Numbered from the stretch's first letter, positions 1-9,055 are shown. The stretch: 53,656 nt of DNA from Calditrichota bacterium (GCA_024278755.1 JAJRSO010000014.1:1-53656); one strand, 5' to 3'. Numbers and translations are program-made. The notes: generated by a model not told the origin, from the sequence alone.

Positions 1-76
1 TGAGGTCTTTATAAGTAAAAGTATTACCGTTTTCAAAACCGTTAATAATTTTTTCTATTTTCTGAGCAATATTCAT
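1..76 (-). CDS. Partial CDS, N-terminus of a DUF6088/AbiEi-like protein
   Basis: The first 25 codons of a minus-strand gene running off the left edge are visible. The start ATG is at 76, and the peptide begins MNIAQKIEKIINGF and continues with GNTFTYKDL. An N-terminal helix followed by a (G)xxFTxxDL pattern is typical of the small winged-helix N-terminus of DUF6088 and type IV AbiEi-like antitoxins; this is recalled from family resemblance, and only a fragment is present. It lies just beyond the attC-like palindrome (156-290), in the same orientation as the lipoprotein gene. A perfect 7-bp inverted repeat GTCAAGT/ACTTGAC (106-112 and 127-133) sits upstream of its start and could be an operator. 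The function remains uncertain. Confidence 0.45.
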   Translation of the reverse strand, partial: MNIAQKIEKIINGFENGNTFTYKDL

Positions 77-155
77 ACGACAAAGATAATACTTTTTTGT
101 TAAATGTCAAGTATCTTGCTCAAAACACTTGACTGCATTGTCTTTTTTCTAATGA

Positions 156-290
156 CTCCTAACGGTGAGTATATGAAAAGTTGCCGATTTCGAAGCGCTT
201 ATTTTCCAATTTACTGCCATTTTCAATCGGATTACAATGTCTGACACTACTACAATTTCGGCAATTTTTTTATATACATTGTTATGGTAT
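156..290 (-). repeat. Long imperfect palindrome, attC-like (integron cassette recombination site candidate)
   Basis: The segment reads CCTAACGGTGAGTATATG at its left end and ATATACATTGTTATGG at its right end. The two ends are inverted copies of each other with small mismatches over about 35 bp, including TTGCCGA (182-188) against TCGGCAA (about 259-265). The roughly 70 bp in between is not coding. Read on the minus strand it ends ACCGTTAGGAG, close to the GTTRRRY core of attC sites, and it lies 5 bp after the stop of the lipoprotein gene and before the next minus-strand gene, as an attC would. The core is degenerate at its last position and no integrase is in the window, so this is a candidate only. 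Confidence 0.45.
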
Positions 291-294
291 GTTT

Positions 295-1284
295 TTATTT
301 TTTTCTTGCAACATAGATGTCTGCTTCAATCATTATATCATTTTTATAAAAATGATGAACAAAGTATATATTACCTTCATTATCTAACGTGCATTCACCT
401 GCAAATTGAGAGATAATAAGTACAGGCGAATCCCATGAACCATTATTTTTTACGGAACGGTAAATAGCCGGTGAACCCTGATAAGTTCTTGTAAACCAGA
501 GTTCATTACCATCTTGTGTAATAAACGGATATCCGTCCATTTCGTTGCTGTTCACAGATGTGATATTAACAGGATCCGACCATGAATCCCCGTCTCTGCT
601 TGTTACCCAAATATCATAAGAACCAAGTCCACCGTCCCTATCGGAATGAAAGTATAAGTCATCGCCATGTAAATGTACTTCTCCAATTTTTATCTCTTTC
701 ATTAATCTGTCACCGACATAGGACCAGTTCGTCCATTTATCCCCAACCCACGATGCTGTAAACATATTCACTCCGTTATAACCTTCTCTTACCGAAGCAA
801 ACCACATTTCATCACCCTGAATTGCGACAGCGCCGTCCAAAGCCAATTTTCCGGGAGATTGAAGCCAGACTCTTTCCGCTTCTGTCCATGCGTTATTTAT
901 TTTATAAGATACCCAAACGCCGGTAACATTATCTAATACTTGTTGATTCGCAGGAACTCTTACATCCGGCGTAAAGAAAAAATACATTGTATTTCCATCA
1001 GGCAAAATAAACGGCGAGTCTTCTGCCCCGGAAGTATTGATTCCGGTACCCAACGGAACCGGATTCTCATAATCGTTTGAATGCAAAATCGGTGGATGTT
1101 GATCTGTTTCGGGACCTTGCTTCTGAATATCGGCAGGTAGTTTATCTAACCGATTTACATCCGGATATTCTTGTTCTGGTTCTGTTGGTTTATTACAAGA
1201 AAAAAAGATACCCAAAAATACGATTAAAAAGATAATGAAAGTTTTATGAAATCGTTGCAGATAAAATTTTGTACTATTTCCCAT
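295..1284 (-). CDS. Exported lipoprotein with PD40/WD40-like beta-propeller repeats
   Basis: 329 aa. The start at the ATG of MGNSTKF is preferred because an AAAGGA ribosome site lies 6-7 nt upstream; a longer open frame to 1536 would bury the signal sequence. After a basic N-terminus comes a hydrophobic stretch (FIIFLIVFLGIFFSC) with the lipobox Cys at about residue 29, so it is probably a lipoprotein. The mature part holds about five repeats of the PD40 kind (PDGNTMYF, QGDEMWFAS, GDDLYFHSDRDGG, QDGNELWFTR, NEGNIYF), predicted to form a beta-propeller related to the TolB and OmpA-associated WD40-like families. The ligand is unknown. It may be a cassette gene, given the adjacent attC-like palindrome at its 3' end. 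Confidence 0.75.
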   Translation of the reverse strand: MGNSTKFYLQRFHKTFIIFLIVFLGIFFSCNKPTEPEQEYPDVNRLDKLPADIQKQGPETDQHPPILHSNDYENPVPLGTGINTSGAEDSPFILPDGNTMYFFFTPDVRVPANQQVLDNVTGVWVSYKINNAWTEAERVWLQSPGKLALDGAVAIQGDEMWFASVREGYNGVNMFTASWVGDKWTNWSYVGDRLMKEIKIGEVHLHGDDLYFHSDRDGGLGSYDIWVTSRDGDSWSDPVNITSVNSNEMDGYPFITQDGNELWFTRTYQGSPAIYRSVKNNGSWDSPVLIISQFAGECTLDNEGNIYFVHHFYKNDIMIEADIYVARKK

Positions 1285-1474
1285 AGTTATATCCTTTTTA
1301 AATAGTTTATCAATTATTAACCGTATTTTCAAATCTATGAAAGCAATTGAAAAAAATGCAAAGCTTACAACAAAAAATATATTTCCTGTGGCTTTCTGTA
1401 TTTTAATATGTAAATTCGGACAAACAGCCGTGCGTTCATATAAAATCAATCTATTTAAAACAGCGCTCTTTTTT

Positions 1475-2005
1475 ATGAAACAATACTCCATGACAGAGGC
1501 TGACAGGACCGGACAGATGGCCGTGCAGGATTGCACAAAATATCTATTGACCCTGCCCCAAACCCGAAAGGTACTTGATGTTCAGGAAGATGAGGATTTT
1601 CAGAAACTGGATATCGATTTACTGGTTTGGTTTAATAAAAACGGCGCCATCGAAAAAAAACGCATTGAAGTAAAAGGCGATCGCTACCATCACACCGGAA
1701 ATTATTTTTTCGAAACGGTCAGCAACAAAGCAAAACAGACGCCCGGTTGTTTTTTGTATACCGGTTGTGACTACCTATTCTACTATTTTATTGCTGAACA
1801 AGAATTGCATATTTTAACCATGCCGGAGATTCGCAACTGGTTTCTAAAAGACCAAAACCGTTTTAAAATTAGTGAAACATCAACGCCTGTCGGGGACGGC
1901 AGCCGGTACATTACGGTTGGCAGGCTGGTTCCCCGCCGCCTGTTACGGGAAGAGATGACACCGTATGTGAAGACAGTGAACCTTTCATCCTACCTGACAG
2001 AGTAA
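1475..2005 (+). CDS. Putative PD-(D/E)XK nuclease-like protein of unknown function
   Basis: 176 aa from ATG 1475 (MKQYSM); ATG 1490 (MTEADR) is an alternative. I do not recognise a named family. The core reads LDIDLLVWF, about a dozen residues, then RIEVKGDRYHHTG and YFFET. D48 followed by E65-x-K67 at the end of a beta strand fits the catalytic pattern of the PD-(D/E)XK nuclease fold, and the basic GDRYHHTG segment and Cys pair (CFLYTGC) are conserved-looking. There is no signal peptide and no membrane segment, so it is probably cytosolic. It is a lone plus-strand gene between the lipoprotein and the glycogen block, divergent from the lipoprotein gene. The nuclease assignment is inference from a motif only. 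Confidence 0.55.
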   Translation: MKQYSMTEADRTGQMAVQDCTKYLLTLPQTRKVLDVQEDEDFQKLDIDLLVWFNKNGAIEKKRIEVKGDRYHHTGNYFFETVSNKAKQTPGCFLYTGCDYLFYYFIAEQELHILTMPEIRNWFLKDQNRFKISETSTPVGDGSRYITVGRLVPRRLLREEMTPYVKTVNLSSYLTE

Positions 2006-2187
2006 GATTTTCTGCTGAACATGCGCCGATTTAAAAAAATACTGCTTAAAACTTAAACCACAGTTATACACGGATTAGCGTCGTCTCAAAACATCCTTGC
2101 ACACAAAAGGAAACTATCCTCACAAAAGCCGGTATTGTTGAGGTATAGCAAAAATCCGGATTTTGACAAACAACGAAAGGTTTTAAT

Positions 2188-2220
2188 AGATGAAAATCTG
2201 CGTTCATCCGCAGCTAAAAG
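2188..2220. repeat. Dispersed repeat, 'TCCGTGTTCATCCGCGG' family member
   Basis: This segment of the 2006-2282 spacer reads AATCTGCGTTCATCCGCAG, a close relative of the copies at 13986-14019, 18324-18357 and 18371-18402. A further partial match (CACAGTTATACACGGATTAG) lies at 2059-2078. No gene or clear terminator is seen in the rest of the spacer. Confidence 0.6.
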
Positions 2221-2282
2221 AGAAACGGCACAAATGCTAAAAGGCGTCACAAGGGATCACTTTATTCATAATAGAGCGAAAG

Positions 2283-4301
2283 CTATTTTTTTCGATAAAA
2301 AACAAGTAAGGTGCGCGAGGGTAGATACAAACGTAAAATACTGCGCAGGGTTCCCCCCTGCTGCTCTTGCGATGTGTAAAAGGTTTGATCCCCTTCAATT
2401 CTGCCATGGCCGGCAAATTTATGCGCATCGGAATCTAACACCAAACGATATTCACCCGGTAGCGCTTCAAGCGCATAATCGGGGAAAGACGCCGTAGGAT
2501 GAAAATTGAAAAAGAAAAACAAATTATTGCGTTCAAACACCAGAATCTTATCCGCATCCTGTACCAGCACTCTCTGTGGGAATACATCATAAATTCGGTA
2601 TTCACGAATAAGACGCAGCAAGGCCTTATCAAACTGCAAAAGATAAAAGTAGTACAGCTCTTTTCGTTCGGCCAGCGACCACTGCCGGCGGGCATAGTGA
2701 TGGGACCAGTTGTTCCCTTCCCGCGGGAAATCCACCCATTCCGGGTGACCGAATTCATTGCCCATAAAATTCAGATAACCGTTTCCGGCTGCCAGCGCCG
2801 ACGCCGCCCGGGCCATTTTATGCAGAGCGGCGGCCCGCTGTACGGCAAGATTCCCGGAACCAATCTGCATGGAATGGTACATGGCATCCCCGGCCATGCG
2901 GAAAATCGCGGTTTGTCCCCCCACAATCGCCTGATCATGGCATTCGAGGTAACTAATGGTCTGTTCGTCTAAGCGCCGGTTGGATAGTTCGTGCCATAAG
3001 GTTTCCATAGGCCAGTCTTCATCGCGCAAATCAAACAGCTTAAACCAGTAATCGGAAACACCCATAGCGAGGCGGTAATCGAAGCCGCAGCCGCCTTCCT
3101 GAACAGAAGCGCCCAGACCCGGCATTCCGCTCACATCTTCGGCTATGGTAATCGCTTCCGGTTTTACGGAATGAATCACCTTATTGGCCAAAGCTAAATA
3201 GGTAAAAGCATCTTCGTCCACCTGATCGCCAAAATACTCGTCATAGGTGGTAAACGTATAGCCCAGCCCGTGATGTTTATACAGCATACTGGTCACACCG
3301 TCAAAGCGAAAACCATCCACCTGGTATTCGTCCAGCCAAAAGCGGCAGTTCGACAATAAAAAATGCAACACTTCCGGCTTTTCATAATTAAAACAGAGGG
3401 AATCCCAGGCTACATGCTCGCCGCGCTCACCCTCATGAAAATACTGGTAGCGCGTTCCGTCAAAACGGGCCAGCCCTTCCCGTTCATTTTTAACGGCGTG
3501 TGAATGAATTAAATCAATCACCACCCGCAGGCCCAGGCGATGCGCTTCGTCCACCAGCGCTTTAAATTCGTCCGGCGTTCCGAAGCGGGATGTAATGGAA
3601 AAGAAATTAGCCACATGATACCCAAAAGAGCCGTAATAGGGATGTCCCAGAATTGCCATCAATTGTACCGTATTGTATCCGCCATCAACGATACGCGGTA
3701 AAACCATATCCTTAAATTCCGTAAACGAAGCGACTTTTTCCTGCTCGGAAGCCATACCGATATGGGCTTCATAAACTAAAGGAGCTACCGGGTTGGTTGG
3801 CGCAGAATATTTAAACGCATAAGGTGCTTCCGGAAACCAGATTTTAGCGGTAAATTCCAGTGTTTGATCGTCCTGAACCACATAACGCGCATAGGCGGGA
3901 AGCCGATCCGCAGAACCGCCGTCCCAGTAAATACGCAGACGGTAATGCTGCCCGTGTTTCAGCGCATTTTGGGGGAGCCGAACTTCCCAAATGCCGTTTT
4001 TTTGAATCCGGGTCAGTTGGTATTCCGGCAGTTCCTGCCATTCGGAAAAATCACCGATTAAAAACATGCTTTGCGCATTGGGCGCCCATTCTCTGAATAC
4101 CCAGCGCTTGTCTAGAAAATGCAGACCAAAATATTCATGCCCCGCCGCAAAATTTTCCAACGATTGTTCGCCGCCGGTAAGCATTGCCTCTGCCTGACGG
4201 ATTCGTTCGGCCCGCCACGCAATTTTGCCACGATAATTGTTTAACCACGGATCACTCAGCAGAGGCCGCCTTTTATTGGGAATGTGTTTTCTAAAATTCA
4301 T
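2283..4301 (-). CDS. glgB: 1,4-alpha-glucan branching enzyme (GH13, eukaryote-like type)
   Basis: 672 aa. It transfers alpha-1,4-glucan segments to form alpha-1,6 branches in glycogen, in the cytosol. An N-terminal CBM48-like domain (about residues 55-150, FREWAPNAQSMFLIGDF) precedes the GH13 barrel. The expected catalytic residues are visible: D334 in VDGFRFDGVTSML, E388 in TIAEDVSG, and H455/D456 in ECHDQ. The DGFRFDGVTSMLY signature and the short N-terminus resemble the eukaryotic branching enzymes (GH13_8) rather than E. coli GlgB (GH13_9). ATG 4301 lies 6 nt after the stop of the glycogen synthase gene, so the two are co-transcribed and probably translationally linked. The ribosome site is weak. 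Confidence 0.95.
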   Translation of the reverse strand: MNFRKHIPNKRRPLLSDPWLNNYRGKIAWRAERIRQAEAMLTGGEQSLENFAAGHEYFGLHFLDKRWVFREWAPNAQSMFLIGDFSEWQELPEYQLTRIQKNGIWEVRLPQNALKHGQHYRLRIYWDGGSADRLPAYARYVVQDDQTLEFTAKIWFPEAPYAFKYSAPTNPVAPLVYEAHIGMASEQEKVASFTEFKDMVLPRIVDGGYNTVQLMAILGHPYYGSFGYHVANFFSITSRFGTPDEFKALVDEAHRLGLRVVIDLIHSHAVKNEREGLARFDGTRYQYFHEGERGEHVAWDSLCFNYEKPEVLHFLLSNCRFWLDEYQVDGFRFDGVTSMLYKHHGLGYTFTTYDEYFGDQVDEDAFTYLALANKVIHSVKPEAITIAEDVSGMPGLGASVQEGGCGFDYRLAMGVSDYWFKLFDLRDEDWPMETLWHELSNRRLDEQTISYLECHDQAIVGGQTAIFRMAGDAMYHSMQIGSGNLAVQRAAALHKMARAASALAAGNGYLNFMGNEFGHPEWVDFPREGNNWSHHYARRQWSLAERKELYYFYLLQFDKALLRLIREYRIYDVFPQRVLVQDADKILVFERNNLFFFFNFHPTASFPDYALEALPGEYRLVLDSDAHKFAGHGRIEGDQTFYTSQEQQGGTLRSILRLYLPSRTLLVFYRKK

Positions 4302-4307
4302 ATCCGC

Positions 4308-5828
4308 TTATACCAGAGGACGCTTAAGCATCGTTTCATAAATATCGATATAACGCCGGGCGGTAACGCCATGGTTAAACGCGCCTTTTGCTTCCGTCAT
4401 TATCCGCGAAATTTGCCGTTTCTTTTGAGTGGCCGGAAGCTTAAAAAAGCGCATGGCTTCATCCACCGCCCAAAAGAGTCCGTTGGAATCATAATTTTTA
4501 AAGATAAATCCGCTACCGCTGTTTTTGGAAATATCGAGCGGTTCAACCGTATCATGCAGACCGCCGGTATCGTGTACAATAGGCAGGGAACCGTAAATCT
4601 GGCTAATCATCTGGGGAAGGCCGCAGGGCTCAAATCGCGAAGGCATCAGCATAAAATCCGAAGCCGCATATCCGCGGTGCGACAGGGGATCATCAAAATC
4701 CACCACAACCACCCGATCCTGAAATCCATGAAAATTAACGATTTCTCTGAAAACCGACTGAAAGCTTCCGTTGGCCACAATGGCAATCTGTAAATTATCG
4801 TCCCAATATTTTGAAACCACTCGGTACATGATATCGGCCAGTAGCTGGCAGCCCTTTTGAACCGGATCCAGCCGGGAAGGCCAGAAGAACAAGGGCGCAT
4901 TTAGATCGACATTTAATCCGGTGCGTAACTGAAACGCTTTTTTATTATCTATTTTGGCTTTCGTGTGGGTTTCGGCATTGTATTTAAACAGAATATATTT
5001 ATCGCTTTCCGGATCAAACGCGGGGTCCGGCGCATTCAAAATACCCTGGGCGCAATTGGCCTGTGTTTTACCGGCAATTTCGCTGCGGATATAGCCCGGA
5101 ATAAAATCATGCTCTCCCCAGGCAATTTCTTTTAAAAAAGTCGGGCTAACCGTATTGATAAAATGGGCCCCGAAGATTCCGCTGGCCAGAAGATCGACCC
5201 GGTTGTTTTCTCTGCTTTCCTCATAACTATGGGGCTGATTTTCATAATAGAGGTTTTTCCAGAACTCGGCGGCGTCGATGCCCCGATCCTCGATAAACGC
5301 CAATGAAAGTTTATGAGTATGAATGTTGTGAACGGTAAATAGGCTGGGAATTCCAATCCGGCGGGCCATACCCGGAATCAGACCGGTCATCCAGTCATTG
5401 CAGTGAATGATATCCGGCTGTACTTTGAGAATGATATTATTGATGACTTCCCGCTGAAAGGCCAAAGCAAATTTTAAACTATCCAATTCGTAATTACTGT
5501 AAACGGATTCCCGGTAATAAAAAGCACGGTCTTCGGCAAGATGGACACGCTTATTGGAAAGGTGGGACATATAAACACGCAGCTCACTTTCCACCATACG
5601 GGCCACGTCGATATTAAACATACGACGGTAATGCGGAAGCGCCACATGCACATCCGCGCCCAGTTCAAAGAGCGCAGAAACCAGAGAAGCCGAAACATCG
5701 GCCAGACCGCCCGCTTTTGCCCGCAGCACATTGGACATATTGCCCATTCCGTGCGGCAGATAAGTGATCTCCGGAGTAACGATTAGAATACGCGGCTTCT
5801 TTTTGCTATTCGACGCTGCTTTTTTCAT
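4308..5828 (-). CDS. glgA: Glycogen synthase (GT5 family)
   Basis: 506 aa. It elongates alpha-1,4-glucan from a nucleotide-activated glucose donor. The N-terminal Rossmann domain carries the donor-binding KAGGL motif (residues 38-42), here preceded by an insertion (TYLPHGMGNMSNVLR) that is longer than in E. coli GlgA. The C-terminal domain carries SRFEPCGLPQ (397-406), with E400 matching the conserved Glu of GT5, followed by DTGGLHDTVEP. The lysine-rich first 12 residues are ordinary for a cytosolic protein. It lies directly upstream of glgB. No glgC (ADP-glucose pyrophosphorylase) is in the window, so the donor supply must come from elsewhere or from a different nucleotide sugar. Confidence 0.93.
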   Translation of the reverse strand: MKKAASNSKKKPRILIVTPEITYLPHGMGNMSNVLRAKAGGLADVSASLVSALFELGADVHVALPHYRRMFNIDVARMVESELRVYMSHLSNKRVHLAEDRAFYYRESVYSNYELDSLKFALAFQREVINNIILKVQPDIIHCNDWMTGLIPGMARRIGIPSLFTVHNIHTHKLSLAFIEDRGIDAAEFWKNLYYENQPHSYEESRENNRVDLLASGIFGAHFINTVSPTFLKEIAWGEHDFIPGYIRSEIAGKTQANCAQGILNAPDPAFDPESDKYILFKYNAETHTKAKIDNKKAFQLRTGLNVDLNAPLFFWPSRLDPVQKGCQLLADIMYRVVSKYWDDNLQIAIVANGSFQSVFREIVNFHGFQDRVVVVDFDDPLSHRGYAASDFMLMPSRFEPCGLPQMISQIYGSLPIVHDTGGLHDTVEPLDISKNSGSGFIFKNYDSNGLFWAVDEAMRFFKLPATQKKRQISRIMTEAKGAFNHGVTARRYIDIYETMLKRPLV

Positions 5829-6192
5829 ATCATTTCCGCAATAAAATTTAACCTTAAATTCTAAAATACAACTAAGACTTAAACCGGGCGATTATATATA
5901 TTATCTTGGTTTAATATCAATGGATCCCGATATTCGGGATGACAAGTTTCACCACACGGTGATTAAGTCCTTTTCACGAACGTGGGAATCCGGAGGTTTT
6001 ATTCAAAGCATAACCTGACAATCGCTCAACTTAGGTAAAAAATACCAAATCAATTACAAAAAACAACCTCTTAAATATCAAACATCTGCCCACTCTTTGA
6101 GTGCATGTTTGGATTTTGGTGTGAGATCGGTCAAACGCCGCTTGTTATTTCCAATATTTCATTTTAGCAATTTAGGCTTAAATAAAAATCTC
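5829..6192. other. Intergenic region with dispersed repeats between glgA and glgP
   Basis: No gene is seen in these 364 bp. They contain a fragment of the 'TTAAATTCTAAAATACAA' repeat (5854-5871), the palindrome TCCCGATattCGGGA (5925-5939) followed by TGACAAG, and ACAATCGCTCAACTTAGGT (6018-6036), whose reverse complement recurs at 31843-31859. The same palindrome with two changed bases interrupts a tRNA-Glu copy at 53425-53439. A promoter for glgA-glgB probably lies here, but I cannot place it. Confidence 0.6.
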
Positions 6193-8727
6193 TCACTCCG
6201 GCCAGCAGATAAATCCCGGCTTGCTGTTTTTCCAGTTATTTCCCTTTGGCGTAATGCGCGCCGTAAGCCCAAAACGGCCTGAATGGGCGCACTTCAGATC
6301 ATACGTAAACAGATAGTGTCCCGCTCCAAGTTCTTCCGCAAGGTCCATGGGCATGGGGTTGCCTTCAAAAATTTCATTTTGATTGTTTACCTGCCCGCTA
6401 TAAAGTTCCACATCGATATCGTCGGGATTCAGATCGCTCAAAAAGGCCTTGACCGACACATGAAAAATATCGCCCACGTGGGCCGTATTTAAATCCCCTT
6501 CCACGTGGGGTTCTTCTATTTTCAGCTTGTCAAAATGAGCAATCAGACGTTCTTTCTGATCCCGTAGTTTTTTTGCTTCTTCCGCGTCATTTTCGAAAAG
6601 CCGATCGTATTCCTGCAGGGCGGGCTGGTAGAACTTCGTGTTGTACTCATTAACCATCCTCGTACTGGAAAACGATCCCAAAGCCATAGCGATAGAGGCT
6701 TTCATCATTTTTATCCAGCCCAGCGGAAAAATCCCTTCGGAGCGTTCGTAAAAGAGGGGCACTATTTCATTTTCAAAGAGATTGAACAAGGCATTCGATT
6801 CAAAAGCGTCGCAATCTTCGGCGTCCTCATAATCATCGTTGGCCGGAACCGCCCAGCCCCGTTCCGGTGTGTAGGCTTCGGCCCACCAGCCGTCGAGAAT
6901 ACTGCAATTCAGCACACCGTTGGCGGCGGCTTTCATCCCGGAAGTTCCACTCGCTTCCATGGGACGGCGCGGCGTGTTAAGCCAAACGTCGGCGCCCTGC
7001 ACCAGATCACGGGCCAGTGAAATTTCATAATTTTCGAGAAAAACCATCTTTCCGCGAATTGCCGGTTTTTGCGAAAATTCAATCAATTCCTGAATCAGTT
7101 TTTTACCGTCTTTATCTGCCGGATGCGCTTTCCCGGAAAAAATAAACTGTACCGGATGTTCGGGATTATTTATTAGCCGTTCCAGGCGTTCGGGATCCTG
7201 CAGTAAAAGCGTCCCACGTTTATAGGTGGCAAAACGGCGGGAGAATCCAATCGTCAGTACATTGGGGTCTAGTATTTTAGTGTCTTCATTCATTTTCCCC
7301 CAGAGACTGCTGCCAAACGCCTGCGCTTTTATATTTTTTCGGGAACGCCGGATCAGCGTATGCCGACAGGACTCGTGCGCCATCCACAATTCTTCATCGG
7401 GAATATTGGCGGTTGATTCGGTGAGCATTTTTTTATCGAGACTCTGAAACCAGCCGATTTCGAGGTAACGGTCATAAAGCCGCCGTTTTCGTGTGGAAAG
7501 CCAGGTGGAAATATGCACGCCGTTTGTAATATGGGTGATGGGTATTTCGTTCAGCGCCCGGCCCGGCCAGACATGCTGCCACATTTTTCGGGAGACAACG
7601 CCATGTAATTCACTCACCCCGTTGCTAAAAGCCGACATGCGCAGCCCCAGAATAGTCATGGACATTTTTTTGGAAGTATCGCCTGGAACGGCCAGTCCCC
7701 AATCGATAATACGTTTGGTTTTTACTTCGATTTCATCCTGCAAAGCGTCCAGATAGGGCGTTAGCAATTTAATATCAAAAGCCTCGTTCCCGGCAGGCAC
7801 CGGCGTATGCGTGGTAAAAATATTGGTACGCCAGACAATTTCCAGCGCCACTTCTAAATCCAGATGATAGGCGTCCATGAGATGCGGAATTCGGGCCAGC
7901 GAAAGAAAAGCGGCGTGGCCTTCGTTCATGTGGCAAACCGCCGGTTCAATACCCAGCTGCACCAGCGCCTTAAAACCGCCAATCCCCAGAAGCAATTCCT
8001 GTTCGAGCCGCATCTGCCGATCACCGTCGTACAGCCGCTTTGTAATTTTACGAAATTCGGGCGGATTTTCCGGTATTTCCGTATCCAACAGGAACAGGCG
8101 GATATTGCCCACCTGCAATTCCCATACGGCGGCCGCCACTTCCCGTTCCAGCAGACGTACTTTTACCGTAACTTCATTTTGTTGTTGATCCAGGGCCCGC
8201 GTAAGTGGCATATGATAAATCTCGTTTTCCGGATACTGTTCCAACTGCCGGCCGGTGTAGTCGATAATCTGCTTAAAATAGCCTTCCTGGTATAATAAAC
8301 CGACGGCAACAAGAGGCAATTTTAAATCGGACGCCGCTTTTAAATGGTCGCCGGATAAAACGCCGAGCCCTCCGGAATAGATACGGATACTTTCGTGAAT
8401 GCCATATTCCATGGAAAAATAGGCAATGACCTTTTCGTTTTGGGGTGGTGGTTGGGTGATTCTGTTTTCATATTCCGTTTTAACGCGTTTAAGCTGCTGC
8501 AGATAACTTTTATTCTTTGCCAGTTCTTCGAGGCGTTTCTGAGGAACCTTGGCCAGAAAACGCCGTGTATTCCCCGAAATAGAATGCCAGAGCGCCGGAT
8601 CGATGCGCTCGAACAATTCGTACGCCGCCGGATTCCACGACCACCACATATTAAAAGAAAGCTCTTCTAAAAAGCGTAATTCTTCCGGAATTTTAGGCGC
8701 TATATTAAAAACTTTCACTTTTGTCAT
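6193..8727 (-). CDS. glgP: Alpha-glucan (glycogen) phosphorylase, GT35, DUF3417-containing type
   Basis: 844 aa. It releases glucose-1-phosphate from alpha-1,4-glucan using PLP. ATG 8727 (MTKVKVFN) is chosen because GGAG lies 6 nt upstream; the TTG further out overlaps that site. The N-terminal DUF3417 region (FLEELSFNMWWSWNPAAYELF, here in two runs) and the shorter length mark the Thermotoga/Pyrococcus-type enzymes rather than the rabbit-muscle type. ITHITNGVHISTWLS (about 397-411) and EASGTSGMKAAANG, with the PLP-binding lysine at about K599, are intact. A beta-sandwich-like tail (about 755-844) follows the catalytic part. It is 34 nt downstream of the CBM48 gene, so the two form an operon. 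Confidence 0.93.
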   Translation of the reverse strand: MTKVKVFNIAPKIPEELRFLEELSFNMWWSWNPAAYELFERIDPALWHSISGNTRRFLAKVPQKRLEELAKNKSYLQQLKRVKTEYENRITQPPPQNEKVIAYFSMEYGIHESIRIYSGGLGVLSGDHLKAASDLKLPLVAVGLLYQEGYFKQIIDYTGRQLEQYPENEIYHMPLTRALDQQQNEVTVKVRLLEREVAAAVWELQVGNIRLFLLDTEIPENPPEFRKITKRLYDGDRQMRLEQELLLGIGGFKALVQLGIEPAVCHMNEGHAAFLSLARIPHLMDAYHLDLEVALEIVWRTNIFTTHTPVPAGNEAFDIKLLTPYLDALQDEIEVKTKRIIDWGLAVPGDTSKKMSMTILGLRMSAFSNGVSELHGVVSRKMWQHVWPGRALNEIPITHITNGVHISTWLSTRKRRLYDRYLEIGWFQSLDKKMLTESTANIPDEELWMAHESCRHTLIRRSRKNIKAQAFGSSLWGKMNEDTKILDPNVLTIGFSRRFATYKRGTLLLQDPERLERLINNPEHPVQFIFSGKAHPADKDGKKLIQELIEFSQKPAIRGKMVFLENYEISLARDLVQGADVWLNTPRRPMEASGTSGMKAAANGVLNCSILDGWWAEAYTPERGWAVPANDDYEDAEDCDAFESNALFNLFENEIVPLFYERSEGIFPLGWIKMMKASIAMALGSFSSTRMVNEYNTKFYQPALQEYDRLFENDAEEAKKLRDQKERLIAHFDKLKIEEPHVEGDLNTAHVGDIFHVSVKAFLSDLNPDDIDVELYSGQVNNQNEIFEGNPMPMDLAEELGAGHYLFTYDLKCAHSGRFGLTARITPKGNNWKNSKPGFICWPE

Positions 8728-8761
8728 TCTCTTCTCCAAATCAATTAAAGCCTTACTGATT

Positions 8762-9055
8762 TTATTCGACCACCAACACGCTGTTTACCGTACCCATGGA
8801 GTTTGCTTCGAAATTGGGATTTTTAGGATCGATGCACCAGTTTCCGTCAATATAAAATTTATATTCATAGGTGCCGGGTTGTAGTAAAATTACCGCCTGG
8901 TAATCGCCGCTGTTCTTTTTATCTTTCAGAAAACGCTTTTCAACTTCCCAGTTATTAAAGCTGCCGGCAACCGATATTTTTTTACCGGGTTCGGATTCCA
9001 TGCGGAAAGTAATCCTTTTCCGGCCGCTGGTTTTTACTTGTTTCTTTTTAGTCAT
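8762..9055 (-). CDS. Free-standing CBM48 / AMPK-beta-like glycogen-binding protein
   Basis: 97 aa. After a basic stretch of about 12 residues the whole protein is one carbohydrate-binding domain: ITFRMESEPGKKISVAGSFN, NWEVE, then PGTYEYKFYIDGNW and a final VNSVLVVE strand. The aromatic residues (F, W in SFNNW; Y, F, W in the second half) match the glycogen-contact positions of CBM48/AMPK-beta domains. CBM48 is usually fused to a branching or debranching enzyme; here it is alone and co-transcribed with glgP. It may target or modulate phosphorylase at the glycogen particle (inference). The start is supported by CGGGAG 7 nt upstream. Confidence 0.85.
   Translation of the reverse strand: MTKKKQVKTSGRKRITFRMESEPGKKISVAGSFNNWEVEKRFLKDKKNSGDYQAVILLQPGTYEYKFYIDGNWCIDPKNPNFEANSMGTVNSVLVVE

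Noticed and set aside
1285-1536. N-terminal extension of the lipoprotein gene to a start at 1536
   Set aside because: It would overlap the start of the plus-strand nuclease-like gene and place a 28-residue signal sequence deep inside the protein. The ATG at 1284 has its own ribosome site and makes a normal lipoprotein signal.
2499-2972. Plus-strand open frame of 157 codons
   Set aside because: It lies wholly inside glgB, is rich in rare-looking residues and has no family features. It is a shadow of the real gene; the same holds for open frames inside glgA, glgP, the debranching gene and the cytochrome.
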